This document shows, piece after piece, positions 22,201 to 34,105 of a stretch of 64,000 nt of DNA. The stretch comes from Aphrophora alni (Eukaryota; Arthropoda; Insecta; Hemiptera; Aphrophoridae): positions 70,714,253-70,778,252 of the forward strand of contig OY740765.1 of NCBI GenBank assembly GCA_963513935.1, given 5' to 3'. Position 1 is the first letter of the stretch; every line of letters starts with the position of its first letter. The notes beneath the pieces were generated by a model. The model had not been told where the DNA came from. It saw nothing but the letters and a program-made list of their open reading frames with translations, and ran no database searches. Both the position numbers and the translations under genes were made by a program.

Positions 22201-23322
22201 TCTTTAATTGAAACACTGAACCATAGAAACTAACCAATAACATAGCGGAGGGCGTGCACCAATCATAGAAAAAGGAGAAGGGGCCTATTGGCAAAGCAAT
22301 GTGGAGATTTCTTGGGATATATAAGATGACCGACTCCTTTACGATATGTAGCAGTACATAAACAGTTTTGAAAGTGGAGTTAATTCAAAACATATCAGCA
22401 TAAGTTATGAAATGCTAGGAATGGCAGAGGAATATACTCAAATTAATTTTTAAGAGGAAATTATCTGGAACAAACTTGTTAATTTGTATTGCTCCAAGTC
22501 GAACATGCTAGATTTTACTAAGCATTCAAATTTACTTGAAAATGCAAAGGACAAGCCTTTATTGGTTTTCCTCCCGCCCAGTCCCCAAAGTTTTAAATGG
22601 CGTTGTAGATATTATATTGGACTTCAATCCATTCCATTAAATAATCATGTCTATCACTCTGAGTTGACATTTCATAATGGTACCATAGATTTTATATAAA
22701 TCTCTATCAATACTTGTCCACAAGATAATTTTACAAATTCAAATTTGCTGTGTGAGTCCACACAAACATTTTTTGTAACCTACCTCTTTTTTACATGCTT
22801 TTCTTCAACTCGCTACCGTTCAACCGGTGGCTGGACCGGTGCAAGGTTGCCTTGGCTTTTTCCGGAGCGCCTCGGGCTGCTCCGTAGCACATCGTGTTAA
22901 GACTGTGTTCTCGTATACATATATAGGTGAATGTTTTGTTTTGGTCTTTCTAACCTCTATATTCTATACATCGGCACGTGCCTATACCCTTATCACTGAT
23001 ATAGGTATTGCTCTCTGCTCTTCGAGTCCTCGAGGACATAGGTATATATACTTATATATATAGCAGTAGAATAGATTTGGTTTTTTTCGCGGACTCTCTG
23101 CTCATGAGTGTTATGCCCGTGTAATGATTCTTGTACATATACAAGGACAAGTGATTTTGTTATAACTGAACCTGCGTCAATGTGCTATGGTGTTTATAAG
23201 TGAATAATATATAGTAATATGGTATAAAGTTAAAGAATTGAAACATTTTTGTCCGAATATTTTCGAAAAAATACGATTTATGAAAGAGATTAATATTGAT
23301 AACCAAAAATTTAGGAACGTGT
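22201..23322 (+). promoter_or_regulatory. promoter-like segment and flank of E2
   Basis: CCAAT-type motifs at about 22233 and 22259 and ATTGG near 22287 precede TATATAAG (22318-22325); 30 bp further is ACGATATGTAGCAG, a plausible start region. Only short frames follow (22484-22699, 71 codons; 22827-23063, 78 codons), neither recognisable. Base composition near 22800-23060 is less AT-rich and holds small palindromes (CTCGAGGAC region, CTTGTACATATACAAG near 23130). It may be the U3/leader of an unrecognised retroelement. I cannot name a gene. Confidence 0.3.
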
Positions 23323-24675
23323 TGTAACAATTTATAACGTAGTAGAGGTATGATGAACTTGAAGAGTTCTTAATTTTTATTTTATTTAAAGAAAAAGTGA
23401 ATTTATGAGTTGTTATTTTATAATTATGGGCGCCAGACTTTCGTCATTATTTAACATACAAAAAATGAATTTAATGAATTTATTATCTCAGGGTCGCAAG
23501 TTCTTTTAGTAGTGTACTTTACAGTGATTTTGGTTTCTAAAAATGAAAACACTTGCAGCTGAAATTTAACAAACATTTATTAGACATGAAATTATTTAAA
23601 TTATACATATATATTCATTATATATCCTAGCTAAATTTATTATTATTGCCTTTGAAGAAGGTCTATTTTTCAAATCTTGAATTTATCTTTAAGTTGCAAC
23701 TCTTAAATGGTTTATCAAACCAAACAGATTATAATTGTCTGTCTTTTAGTATTACATTTACTTTATCAAAATTCTTATTTCTCAAAAAACATAAGTGACT
23801 CATTAAAATATTAAACTTTTTAAGAACAAAAACATTAGACATAAAAATTTTACATAAATAGATAAGATTTTATTTTCAGCGTTTTATAACGCTGATTACC
23901 GTCTTTTTGTTGAAGCTTTCCCTCCATGAAGAACACTTGAAGGCTATCTGTCCTCATCACGTTAATCGCACTCAAGTTCGTTAACTGTACACAGCTTATG
24001 TCCGCGTTAAAATGTTTATCAATTTCACAGTTCATCAAACATTTCGCGATTGTTCATCTTCCTACCGTATTTGAATATGATACAAATAATCATTCATTGT
24101 CTTTTCGCGTAACACGTTGTTCATTGAACGCTTTGTCCGGCTTATCAAAATTAATACTGATCGTCACGCTCGTTTTATCTTGAAATCACTTCATATTCTT
24201 TATAGTTCAATATACAAAATTAATACATCTCAACATTCAAATTTAAGTTAAGACTGTTCTCTTAATACACTTTAACACATTTTACTTACATTTTGTAAAA
24301 TTTACTTTGTATCGAAATACGTCTGATTACTCAAAGCTCTGAACTCAGAGTCTTACTAACACATCTTTCACCTTCAACCGCTCAACTCAGACTGTCTGTA
24401 ATGCCACGAGATGTTCCACTTCCGAAAGTGTTTTTCCGGTCCACTGTTACAAAAATTTTACACACTCCCTATTTCTCACACAAATTTACAAACACTTCTT
24501 ATTAAACAATATATACTACAATTGAACATAATTATTTATTTTATTGTTCTGAAAATCTATTTTTCTCTTATAAATGAATTTACCGAATACTAAATGTTAT
24601 TTAAACAGCCTATCTGCTATTACTCACCCGCGTCTTTCAAACATACAACAAACTTTAATTTTTCACATTATTACA
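23323..24675 (-). repeat. E2 3' LTR
   Basis: 1353 bp; plus-strand ends TGTAACAATT and CATTATTACA, matching both ends of the E1 LTR. It keeps the AACTTGAAGAGTTC block and the GGGCGCCAGACTTTCG segment near 23430. The GTGT before it (23319-23322) would be the duplication, but the partner is lost with the 5' end. Confidence 0.8.
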
Positions 24676-26737
24676 AAACCCCACAAAAGATTTGTATTAC
24701 AATACAAGTATTGTACTACAAATCTTTTCTATAAATAAAAAAATTAAACTTGAAAAAAAAATATTAAAAATTTTAATAGATTTTCAAAACCATTAATTTC
24801 AGCAGCTAAAGACATTTATATACTAAAAGTATAAACTATAGGAAAGATTCTCTTTTTTCAAAAAACATACTTGCTAAATACCCTTTTTCATTATCCTAAC
24901 TATTTTCAAGTTATCATTATTCATCTATACAAAAAAATAAATAACTTAGCGCTAAAACTTATCTCTATTTATCAAAGAACCCCTTCAGCTTTTTATCAAC
25001 ATCCGTTGATTGAAAGCTTTTCCATCAACATTTTCTTGTTGACGGGAAATGTCACTCAGACCTTATCTCCAGACATCCGTCTGTAAACTTTCCTGCCATC
25101 TGGCATTTCCTATCCCACGTTTTATTCTTTGCCAAGACGAAAATATTTTACATCTCTACTTGAAATCTAATTTTCATTTTTGTTATTCATTTGAATATTT
25201 TTTTATCTCTATATAATCATAAAATAAAAAACTTCTCATTAATACTCAACATTACTTAAAATCACCTCAATCTACTTTAAACCTTCTTAATTCGAATTTT
25301 ACAATATTATTAATTTCAACCTAAATCCAATTATTATTTATTTTTATTTAAATTCAACTCTTCTTTGTCTCGCTGGGGTAAAAATGTTCATTACTGACTC
25401 TATTAATTATTAAACCTCTTTACTTTTACTAAAACTCAAAAAAAAATATAACATCATTATCATCAATAATAAAAAAAACTTACAAAATTCATCTATCTGC
25501 CTTAAAATTCTTCTTTACAACTGTATTATTCTTTAGTATCTTATTTTAAAAATTCCTTCTATCTCAAATCTTTCATATTTTAATAATTAAGATTGCATTA
25601 ATCACAAAAAAAACTCTTCATTATTCATTTATGTAGCTCCGCAGATTACCTACATATCGTCGCATAGAAAAACCTCATTAAAAAATCATCATTATTACTT
25701 AAAAATCTCCTTAAAAAACATCATTATCGTCGTATATTCGTAGAACTCCTCAAACATATTCTTCCTTCATAAAAATCGTCGTATTCTTCATTATATCATC
25801 GCAGTACTCAAAAAACCTCTTAAAAAACTTAAAAATAACCATTAATGCAACCAACTACCATTCTTATAAAAAACTCTTCAACAGAACAACTTCATATCTT
25901 AAATACCATTTTACTTAATACTTCTGTAAAATACTTATCTTCATATAAAAACTCAAAAAACTCTTGATTTAACTTCTCTACATAAAAGACTTCATAATTA
26001 TCTATTACTTGAATACAAAAAGCTCATTACAAAAAATTACATTGTTTCCCAGCTAAACACCTTATTTCATCAAAAATCATTTAACACCTCTATCATATTA
26101 CTTCTTAAAAATCATCTATTATCTCAAACTCCATTGTCATTTATTAAAAAACTTTACTTATTTATTTATTCTACAAAATTCATTAAAATCTCTTCAATTA
26201 TTATTATTTCACCATACTATCTTCTTTTAAAACAAAATCTTAACACCTTCTATTCATTATTCATTTAAAATCAAAAAAACATAAAAACTCTATTATTATT
26301 TGTCTTGACAACGCCTTACATAAATTTCTCAAACTTTTACAAACTATTCTCCATTTTCCAAACCATAAATCACTTAAAACTAACAATATTATAATATCAT
26401 GTTACCAACTAATCCTTATTATTTACTAACATCGAAATTCAAATTATTATTTTACAAATTAACATCAGTTTACTTATCTTAATCAATTAACCTATTTACA
26501 TATTTTACGAAATTTGTCGTTTTGCCTTTACAGGTATTCCTTATTCTGTCATGTCCGGTTTTATTTCTAAGTTTTGTTTTCAACAAAATCCTCTCCTCCT
26601 ACTATGAAGGATAGTCCTATTGTCTTCCATTATCTCCCCTAACAGCTGTTCTACTTTATTGAATAGACACAAAAAAAACTTTTCCTATATCTACGGAAGT
26701 TTATGACACTTTTAAACATAAGTCATTGTTTACGTTT
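24676..26737 (-). other. E2 non-coding 3' region, distal part
   Basis: Between the 3' LTR and the E3 insertion. The first 700 bp (to about 25390) have no counterpart in E1, which is deleted there; the rest aligns with E1 11123-12416. It has stops in all frames. The segment 25000-25085 has several short inverted repeats (TCAACATCCGTTGA, CAGACATCCGTCTG). It ends with GTTT, the E3 target duplication. Confidence 0.6.
24685..24728. other. strong hairpin next to the E2 3' LTR
   Basis: Perfect 12-bp outer arms (AAAAGATTTGTA and TACAAATCTTTT), then a 2-nt internal loop, a 7-bp inner stem (ACAATAC/GTATTGT) and an AA loop. It lies 9 bp inside the LTR, where the polypurine tract (GTGGGG on the minus strand, 24678-24684) is expected. 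Confidence 0.7.
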
Positions 26738-28217
26738 TGAAGCGTTACATACAAATTAATAAAATAAATCTGCACTAAATCAACAACCTTCTACCCCCCC
26801 CCGCCTCGTCTATCTACCTGCCTCTGTTAGGTAGTGAAGTGCAGCGGGCGGCACTGTAAACTATCGCATGATATATCTCTCCCTTTCTATCACCGGATAA
26901 CGTCCAGTCTAAAATACCGTTATTCACTTCACTTCAACCTTGTAGAACATGCAGTCGTTCCAAAATCTAATCGCCTTCATTTGCAAAATGCTCTACAATT
27001 CTCGTTATAATAATTTGATAAATCATTCTAAAAAGAATCGTTACGATGCAATAAGTGTTTTTCTAAGAATGTCAGTGTTTTCTTAAAGTGTAGAGATAAT
27101 GTGTCAGTGAGTTTCATTTTACTTCTAACATACGTATATGACCAGTTAAACTTGCAATATCAACCAGGTACGTCTCTCAGATTTTACTATATAATAAATT
27201 TTGTTCATATTTTTAAGCTTTGTTTATTGAAATATGTGTTTAGTATTTTCTTTTAGTATTCAAAATTTTTACTGAAACTTAATAACTTATAAAAGCATTT
27301 CCTTTCTTTAAAAGATACTTTACAGAAGCTAAATGTAAACTTTAAGCAGTCAAACTTTGAGTATTGAGCAGTCATATTAAATCTTAAGCAGTCAAAATAT
27401 TAAATGTTTGATCATATCAAAAAAACTAGCAAAAAAAGGTTTTTCTGAACTAGAGTCTTTTGTCTTTAGAAAATTTCTAACTCTTGTTATAAGTCTTTGT
27501 TTCAAACAGAAATCAAGGTATTCATATACTATTAGTATTAACAACAAAAAGGACTTAATTATAATCTTTTCTGGATTTCTGTAATTCCGATAATTTTCTT
27601 GATTTTGATGAAATAACAAAGCATTTTAAATAAGAGAAAACTTGTGCTATTACATGTATAAGATTGCATAAATCTCTATCAGACCTGTGTTTCTTTCCAA
27701 CAGCAAAAGCTGGTTCAACTTTGCTGGATTTTGTATTCTGGATTTTGCAAGTCCATGCAGCAAAATAGGATGCCTGTTTAAAAGACTATACCTAACTGTT
27801 AGAGACATGTTTATAACAAAAAAACTTGAAACATCGCTAAGTGCACCATAAAATGATTTTCATCTAAAATACTAACTCTAATTGTCAACCTGTTCTTATA
27901 TATATTTTTGGAACTGAACTCTGTTTAACAATATGTCCTTTACTGTTTATGTGTAATAATGTGTAATTATTTATAATATAAAATATATATTGGGTGGTGC
28001 TGCATGCAAACTTTTCGGTCCTAACAGCCCCAAAGGGGTTATTTTCAAAATTAATAAAACAAAAATTGACGTCAATCTTTAAAAGAATTTCATTATTTAA
28101 CAATTTCAATATTTAAAAATTTCACTATTTAAAAAATTTCAATATTTAAAAATTTCAGTATAAAAATTTTTTCACTATTTAAAAATTTCCTTTATATTAT
28201 AAACAAATTTCCTTTTG

Positions 28218-28264
<47 letters not shown>

Positions 28265-28744
28265 TTGGCCAACCTAGAATGTAAGAAATTTAATAAACAA
28301 AATCATGATAATTTATAAGTAATTTAATGATGAAAACTTGTTAGAATTAATATATCTTTTGAACTAAAATTTTAATTTTGATTATAGAATCTTTTTTTAT
28401 TGTTAAATTCTTTTATAACAGTTTGTATAAAAAGGGTTGGGATAAATGTCAAAGTTTAATTGTTAAATTTTTTTTCTCTTTTACTTATTAAGGGCATGTA
28501 AACTTTTTTTTAAAAAGAAGATTCAATTTGTAATCTGATTCATTATTAAGCTTTTGGTGATGACAAGTAATCTTAAGCTGGTATTTACATAACTGTAAAT
28601 GGTAAAATCTGATCTGTCGAAATTTCCGTTTAAACTTAATAAATTTTGGCTTTGTTAATTAAATAATTTGTCTTTGTCTTTTTTTTTATTAAACATTGTT
28701 ACCAGTTGGTTCCACCTTTTGATAATTTAAGTCGCCTGGTAACA
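26738..28744 (+). repeat. E3 5' LTR
   Basis: 2007 bp, from TGAAGCGTTACATAC to CGCCTGGTAACA (the right copy begins TGTAGCG, so the third base has mutated here). It contains a (TA)n tract at 28219-28261, longer than in the right copy. The small minus frames at 27392-27619 and 27885-28109 are repeated in the other LTR and are not genes. Confidence 0.93.
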
Positions 28745-28750
28745 TGTTTC

Positions 28751-28768
28751 TGGTAGCAGAGCGTGGTT
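28751..28768 (+). promoter_or_regulatory. E3 primer-binding site, initiator-Met tRNA type
   Basis: TGGTAGCAGAGCGTGGTT begins six bases after the LTR. Its first 11-12 bases complement the acceptor stem plus CCA of initiator tRNA-Met (AGCAGAG acceptor); the rest matches imperfectly. Different from the tRNA-Lys site of E1. Confidence 0.65.
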
Positions 28769-29399
28769 TGCTCTAAATTCTAGAGTGGTTTATTTTTAAA
28801 ATTTTGCTTTGGAACCATAGAAATTTAAATTCTTTAAAATTTTTTTTGTGCTAAACAAGGCTCACCTTTTTGTTGTCTTTACAGCTTTCTCATATACTGA
28901 ACAATATTTATTGCAGATGAAACTTTTTTTTTAAAAATATATATAAACTTATTAGTCTCATTTATTATTTTTTTTATTTACATATAAACACATTACACAA
29001 GAACGTCTAGATCAATTTTAATAAATTTTTTTTACCTCTTTATTTCACTCTGCTGAAATAATTTTTTTTTTATATATAAATAACATACTTTAGTCATTCA
29101 CGGAATTTGATTCAGAAAGGCAGGGCTCATTCGGGAATACAAAAAAATAAATATAAAATAAATAAGAAAACCCAAAAATAGATAAAAAAAACAAAAAATA
29201 CTATTCAAAATTCTTTAAAAATTTTCTCGAGTTTTCATTTTCTTGTCTGTTTTGATTCTTACTTACACACATACATATATACAACATATACAATTCTCAA
29301 TAATTTTCCTTTTTTTTGGTCTTCTCATTTCAAATTTTATTAGTCATCTTAAGAGAAAATTTTTTTTTACTATTTTTATTATCATTAGCAATAGGTAAA
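28769..29399 (+). other. E3 leader
   Basis: About 630 bp of AT-rich untranslated sequence between PBS and gag; no frame or recognisable site. Confidence 0.6.
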
Positions 29400-30680
29400 A
29401 TGGCAGTAGACTTGCTAAGATTGGTAGATGCTCTAAAAAGCACTGAGCTCGCCTTCGAAGTCGTGGCTAGAGGTGGAGAGAAGGACAACGTAGCAAAAAT
29501 GTGAACCGCTCTTAGGTCCCTTCTACAAAATGCCGTTGAGCCCGAATTGGGAAATTTTACAGAAGAGATCCTGGTACAGCAGATATCCTTAGCGCAAAAC
29601 TCCTTGTTCGTCTTACAAGACGACCTGGAGAGTTTAGATTCAGAACGGGGCATCAAGATGATCCGTGTTCGCGCGCGGATGAATGTCTTCGGTAGGCGTT
29701 TAGAGTTCCTAACTCGTGTGCAAGCCGAACAATAAGCCAATAATAACATACCACGGGATCTTGCCGAATTGCAAACCAACTTCGGTAGCTTGAAAGTCAA
29801 ATTTAAAGCCTTTGAGCAAACGCTAGCACCATTAAAACTAAACGTGAGCATCCCGCTAACACCCTCCGGGGGAACCTCGAAAACAACCGTGGTAGAACCA
29901 TCTCGCTCTAACGGCGTAAATATGGCCTTGGATACCCCGCAGGCCGATCCTCAGCCACAAACATCTAGCAGTTCGAAAAGTTGTCCTTATGTTTCCTTAT
30001 ATGGAAAGTTGAGCCATCCTGCGGAACAAATCATTAAATCGTTACCTCAGACAGATGGTTTCGACCTCAACAAATTGTTGAATTTTTTAAAAATTTCTTT
30101 GAAAATAGTGAAAACTTACCCGGACATAGCAGTAAATATTAATAATGTCCTGATGCCTTACGCTCAAGGACCTTTAAATTCGTGTCTGATAAGACATCAG
30201 ACATTTCATACCTTCCATAAAGAGGCCTTAAGTCTCTTTATACCTACAAAAAGGTTAGCTTCCTTAGTGCAGGAGTTATTTTATCGTCCCCAGAAGACTA
30301 ACGAAGCGGTGCACAATTTTGTAAATGAGATTAAAGAAGCTGCAGAAATATTAAATTTAGATAAGTCCGAATTGGAGGTCACGGACGTCATTCTGGAGGG
30401 ACTGTCTCCGGAAGTCCGCAACTGTTTGGTCTTTGCAATAAGGCCACTAAATTTTGCTGATCTAGATCGTCTGTGTGCTCACGTTAACAATGTGATGTAC
30501 ACTGACAGACAAAGGGCTCCATCAATGAGACCCAAGGTTAGAAATCCTGATTTTAGACCCACAAGACCACCAGTGGTCTGTTACAGTTGCGGGCAGCCGG
30601 GACATAGAAGTCCAGAGTGTCGAAACCGGCCTCCAACAAATCAACATCCTTCAAAAAACGGGGGCAGGTTTGGAGTTTAG
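29400..30680 (+). pseudogene. E3 Gag with one CCHC zinc knuckle; two in-frame stops
   Basis: The structural protein that packages element RNA. ATG at 29400 (MAVDLLRLVDAL); the frame stays in register to 30680 (427 codons) except for TGA at 29502-29504 and TAA at 29733-29735. The N-terminal third is helical; a Pro/Ser/Thr-rich linker follows (about 29850-29980). The capsid-like retrotransposon-gag region spans about 30000-30500 (LVQELFYRP, VHNFVNEIKEAAEI, ILEGLSPEVRN), then a basic tail with CYSCGQPGHRSPEC at about 30581-30622. A second knuckle lies in the next frame. The stops make this copy defective unless read through. Confidence 0.85.
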
Positions 30681-30997
30681 TTGGTAGCTCCAGGCCAGCC
30701 TCTCATTTTAAAACCAACCACAGCGGATCTAAATATAACCTTGACCCGCTCTTTAGTAATAGACCCATTTTTCAAAATTTTAGTTTAACTCCAAATCAAA
30801 TCAGAACAAATTTTCGTAATAAATTTATAAATTCTTTAAAACCAGTCTGTTATCATTGTGGCATGCCCGGTCATTATATCTGGGGTTGTAAATTCTTCTC
30901 TTTACGGAATAGGCGCAGGCAGCCCTATTCCACCTCCAATCTTTCCAACTGCAAACTTCAAAAAAAAAAAATTTTTCTCTTAAATCTAGGGGTCTGA
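30617..30997 (+). CDS. E3 Gag/Pol junction frame with second CCHC knuckle
   Basis: Overlaps the end of gag by 64 bp in the -1 frame. It carries CYHCGMPGHYIWGC at about 30849-30890, a second zinc knuckle, then a basic tail ending at 30997 after a 12-A tract. The layout suggests this frame was reached by programmed -1 frameshifting, or that the frame change is a mutation in a once two-knuckle Gag. The overlap supports the first; the nearby A-tract shifts make the second possible. Confidence 0.6.
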   Translation: MSKPASNKSTSFKKRGQVWSLVGSSRPASHFKTNHSGSKYNLDPLFSNRPIFQNFSLTPNQIRTNFRNKFINSLKPVCYHCGMPGHYIWGCKFFSLRNRRRQPYSTSNLSNCKLQKKKIFLLNLGV

Positions 30998-31132
30998 ACG
31001 ATCAGTTTTTGCCTTTGGTAGAAGTAGCTTTTGGGCAAATTAAAGTCAATGCTCTGCTGGACTCCGGTTCAGTAAGATGTGTTATATCTAAAGAACTTTT
31101 CAAAAAATTAAAAAAACACCAAAGCCTTTAAA
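30994..31132 (+). pseudogene. E3 protease, N-terminal half
   Basis: In frame 1, after a shift at the A-tract 30960-30972: a hydrophobic lead, VNALLDSGSVRCV (the DSG active site of the aspartic protease, near 31049-31087) and then a stop at 31130-31132. Another A-rich stretch (31102-31118) precedes the shift into the main pol frame. The protease C-terminal half (LILGSDFI, near 31277) is in the main pol frame. Confidence 0.75.
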
Positions 31133-31144
31133 TCTATAACCAGG

Positions 31145-34105
31145 GTGAAGGCTGATTGTGTCACGGCTTCTGGAAAAAGGTTGCCCATTTCCTACTCTTG
31201 TCTCCTACATCTCAAAATGGAACATTGCAGTTGGAATGTAGATTTTCTGGTGGCGCACAGGTTGTCGTGTCCTCTGATCCTTGGATCAGATTTCATCTCA
31301 AAAACGGGACTGGTACTCGATCTTTCTGCAAAAAATTTCTATTTTAAATTTGCCAGGTCTATTGTTTTTCCTTTGTGTAAATTCAGTAACTCATCTCATA
31401 AACAAATAGTGTCTTCAGCATCTGAAGCTACTCCTCCTGATCCTTTAGGTCATCTTCAAAAGGATAATAAAAACGCCATTTTAAAAATAATTAATGACTT
31501 TCCTCAGGTACTCACTAAAAGGTTAGGGCTAACTCATCTAGTTGAATACGACATTCAACTTAAGGATAACACTCCAGTCAAGTGTTCTCCATACCAACTG
31601 GCCCCCCCAAAAATGGAATACCTTCGTGAACATATCAACGAATTGTTAGATTCAGGAGTAGTAGAACCCAGCCGTTCGGCATATGCCTCCCCTGTTTTTC
31701 TGGTTCAACATCCTGAAAAGAAAACAAGGATGGTTATTGATTATCGGAGACTCAATCAAAACATCGTCGTCGAAGCGGTGCCGCTACCTAATTTGCACCA
31801 AAGTTTTAACTGGTTTGTCGGTGCCAAATATTTCACAGTCTTTGATTTAAATTCAGCTTACCATCAAATCCCTTTGTCTCAAAAGTCCAAACAAATTACC
31901 AGTTTTTGTACTCCCTGGATACTCAACCAATTTACTCAAGTCTCTTTCGGACTCTGTACTGGTGCCCAAGTGCTCACTAGACTTCTTGATCAAGTTTTCC
32001 ACGACATCAAGTTTAAGTTCATTTTTAATTATCTGGATGACCTGGTCATCTACTCCAAAACTTGGGAAGAGCATCAAAAACATCTTCGGGAAGTTCTTAC
32101 TCGTTTGCGGCGGGCTGGCTTGACTGTCAACCCAGATAAGGTCCGTTTCGCCTTGAATGAGATAAGCTTTTTAGGACACCTAGTTTCTTCTCGCGGCGTG
32201 CAGATAGATCCATCTCGAACTAAAGCAATTAGAAATTTTCCGCAACCCAAGAACCCTAAGGCCATTTCCAGATTTATCGGAATGGTCAATTTCTTCTCTA
32301 AATTTATTCCTAATTTCGCGGAGCACGCTGCGCCTTTAAATCTGCTTCGAAGAAAGGGCCAGAAATTCTCTTGGCAAGCTGAACAAGAGAAAGCTTTTAA
32401 ACATCTTTGGGAGGCAATAACACAGCCTCCGGTTCTCCGGATGGCTGATTTCGCCAAACCATTCATCCTGCAAACGGATGCGAGCTCGGTGGCCCTTGGA
32501 GCAGTTCTACTCCAAGAAATTGACGGTTCTCGACAGCCCATAGCGTACACCTCACGTACCTTAACTCCTGCAGAAAGAAAAGCCTCATCTGCATATGAAG
32601 CCGAATGCCTAGCTGTAGTCTTTGGAGTAGAGAAATTTAGGCAGTATCTGGAACATCGGGAATTCTTACTAGAGACCGACAACCAAGCCCTTTCTTGGCT
32701 TTTAGCACGTCCTCGTCAGCTTGGTAAATTAGGCCGATGGATTGCCAAGTTGACTTCACTAAAATTTAAGGTAGCGCACATAAGAGGAACTCAAAACATC
32801 ATAGCAGACTCCCTCTCACGTATGTTCGAACCAGAAAGTTTCAACGAAGAGAACGCCGCTTTTTCATGTACCAGTCTCCTCACGAATTTTCCTCTAGCTT
32901 TTCATGACATCCAGACTCATCAGAAGGCCGACCCTATTTTGAAAAACATCATCGCTGACCTTGAACAGAACAACTCTTCGGAGAAGTACTGTTTAAGTAA
33001 AGGTGTACTTTGCCTGAAAAATCATTTAGAAAAGCCCACCAGAATTTATTTACCTCAGTCCTTAGTCGATCTGGTAATTAATTACCATCACGACTCCGTT
33101 GTGGGTGGTCATCTTGGAATACTTAAAACTTTGTTTAAGGTGAATGAGAATTTTTATTGGCCAACTCTAAAACAGGATGTCACCTCTAAGGTGCGAGCTT
33201 GTTCGATTTGTGCTGTAAGCAAACCCGCGCACAACACTAGATTAGGATATCTTGCCTCAACGGTCCCCAATCGTCCCATGGAAAAATTACATATCGACTA
33301 TGTCGGACAGCTTCCCAGGACAAAACAGGGCTATAACATGATACTGGTCGCAGTTGACCAGTTCTCAAAATTCACCTGGCTCATTCCTGTCAGAGATGCA
33401 ACCTCCCACAGTACAATTAAGGCCTTAAGCCAAAATATTTTCCAAAATTTTGGATTTCCTAAGATAATAATCTCTGACAATGCACAATGCTTTGTATCAC
33501 ATGTCTTCCGCAACTTTTGTTTTTCTCGTGGTATTAAACACGCTACGTTATCCCCGTATCACCCCCAACCTAATAATGCGGAAAGACTCAACAGAAACCT
33601 TAAGGCAGCCCTCATCGCCTTTCAATCAAATAATCAATCCTCTTGGGACGACTCCCTTTGCTGGCTTCAGCTGGCCTTTAATTTTGCTCATCACGAGACT
33701 CTTAAAGCAACCCCTTTTAGAATTCTATTTAATTTTCTCCCCAATACACCACTGAGTCTCAGCTGGAACATACATGATCTTCTCCCAAAACCTAATACCA
33801 ATCCCTCACAAATTTGGCGCCAGGCCAAAGACAATATCATGAAAGTGCACCAAAAGGTCGAAAAGACCTATAATAAATTCCGGAAGCCTCATCTGTATAA
33901 AATCAATGATCTTGTCTGGTGTAAGACACACCCTCTGAGCTCCGCCATAGACAAGCGAGCCGCTAAATTGATGCCTCGATGGTTAGGCCCTTTCCGGATC
34001 ATTGATTTTCTCACTCTGGTTACCGTTGCGCTTTCTTTCGCCAACTCACCCCGTTTCATTAAAAAGGCACATGTCGAGCAACTCAAACCACATCATATAA
34101 ATTAA
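31145..34105 (+). CDS. E3 Pol: protease C-half, RT, RNase H, integrase
   Basis: A 986-codon open frame; the GTG at 31145 is only where the frame opens, since pol is normally translated as a fusion. In order: PLILGSDFISKTG (end of protease); RT with MVIDYRRLNQN, FTVFDLNSAYHQI (first Asp), VSFGLCTGAQ and NYLDDLVIYS (YxDD); RNase H with LQTDASSVALGAVL, YEAECLAVVF, LLETDNQALSWL and IIADSLSR (complete D-E-D-D). The integrase zinc domain has YHHDSVVGGHLG and RACSIC. The DDE core has HIDYVGQL, IISDNAQCFVS and NNAERLNRN. The C-terminal barrel has LGPFRIIDF and a HVEQLKPH end. All catalytic residues are present. Ty3/gypsy without chromodomain or env. Confidence 0.93.
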   Translation: MKADCVTASGKRLPISYSCLLHLKMEHCSWNVDFLVAHRLSCPLILGSDFISKTGLVLDLSAKNFYFKFARSIVFPLCKFSNSSHKQIVSSASEATPPDPLGHLQKDNKNAILKIINDFPQVLTKRLGLTHLVEYDIQLKDNTPVKCSPYQLAPPKMEYLREHINELLDSGVVEPSRSAYASPVFLVQHPEKKTRMVIDYRRLNQNIVVEAVPLPNLHQSFNWFVGAKYFTVFDLNSAYHQIPLSQKSKQITSFCTPWILNQFTQVSFGLCTGAQVLTRLLDQVFHDIKFKFIFNYLDDLVIYSKTWEEHQKHLREVLTRLRRAGLTVNPDKVRFALNEISFLGHLVSSRGVQIDPSRTKAIRNFPQPKNPKAISRFIGMVNFFSKFIPNFAEHAAPLNLLRRKGQKFSWQAEQEKAFKHLWEAITQPPVLRMADFAKPFILQTDASSVALGAVLLQEIDGSRQPIAYTSRTLTPAERKASSAYEAECLAVVFGVEKFRQYLEHREFLLETDNQALSWLLARPRQLGKLGRWIAKLTSLKFKVAHIRGTQNIIADSLSRMFEPESFNEENAAFSCTSLLTNFPLAFHDIQTHQKADPILKNIIADLEQNNSSEKYCLSKGVLCLKNHLEKPTRIYLPQSLVDLVINYHHDSVVGGHLGILKTLFKVNENFYWPTLKQDVTSKVRACSICAVSKPAHNTRLGYLASTVPNRPMEKLHIDYVGQLPRTKQGYNMILVAVDQFSKFTWLIPVRDATSHSTIKALSQNIFQNFGFPKIIISDNAQCFVSHVFRNFCFSRGIKHATLSPYHPQPNNAERLNRNLKAALIAFQSNNQSSWDDSLCWLQLAFNFAHHETLKATPFRILFNFLPNTPLSLSWNIHDLLPKPNTNPSQIWRQAKDNIMKVHQKVEKTYNKFRKPHLYKINDLVWCKTHPLSSAIDKRAAKLMPRWLGPFRIIDFLTLVTVALSFANSPRFIKKAHVEQLKPHHIN

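Noticed and set aside
22484..23063. 71- and 78-codon frames after the TATA-like site
   Set aside because: No homology or motif recognised and no splice context; kept only as a promoter-like region with low confidence.
27392..28109. Small minus-strand frames 27392-27619 and 27885-28109 (repeated at 35538-35765 and 36031-36255)
   Set aside because: Exact duplication reflects the two E3 LTRs; AT-rich, no motif, no conserved start context.
32074..32682. 202-codon minus frame in E3 pol
   Set aside because: Antisense of an intact pol with all catalytic motifs; Ser/Cys-rich composition typical of a shadow frame.
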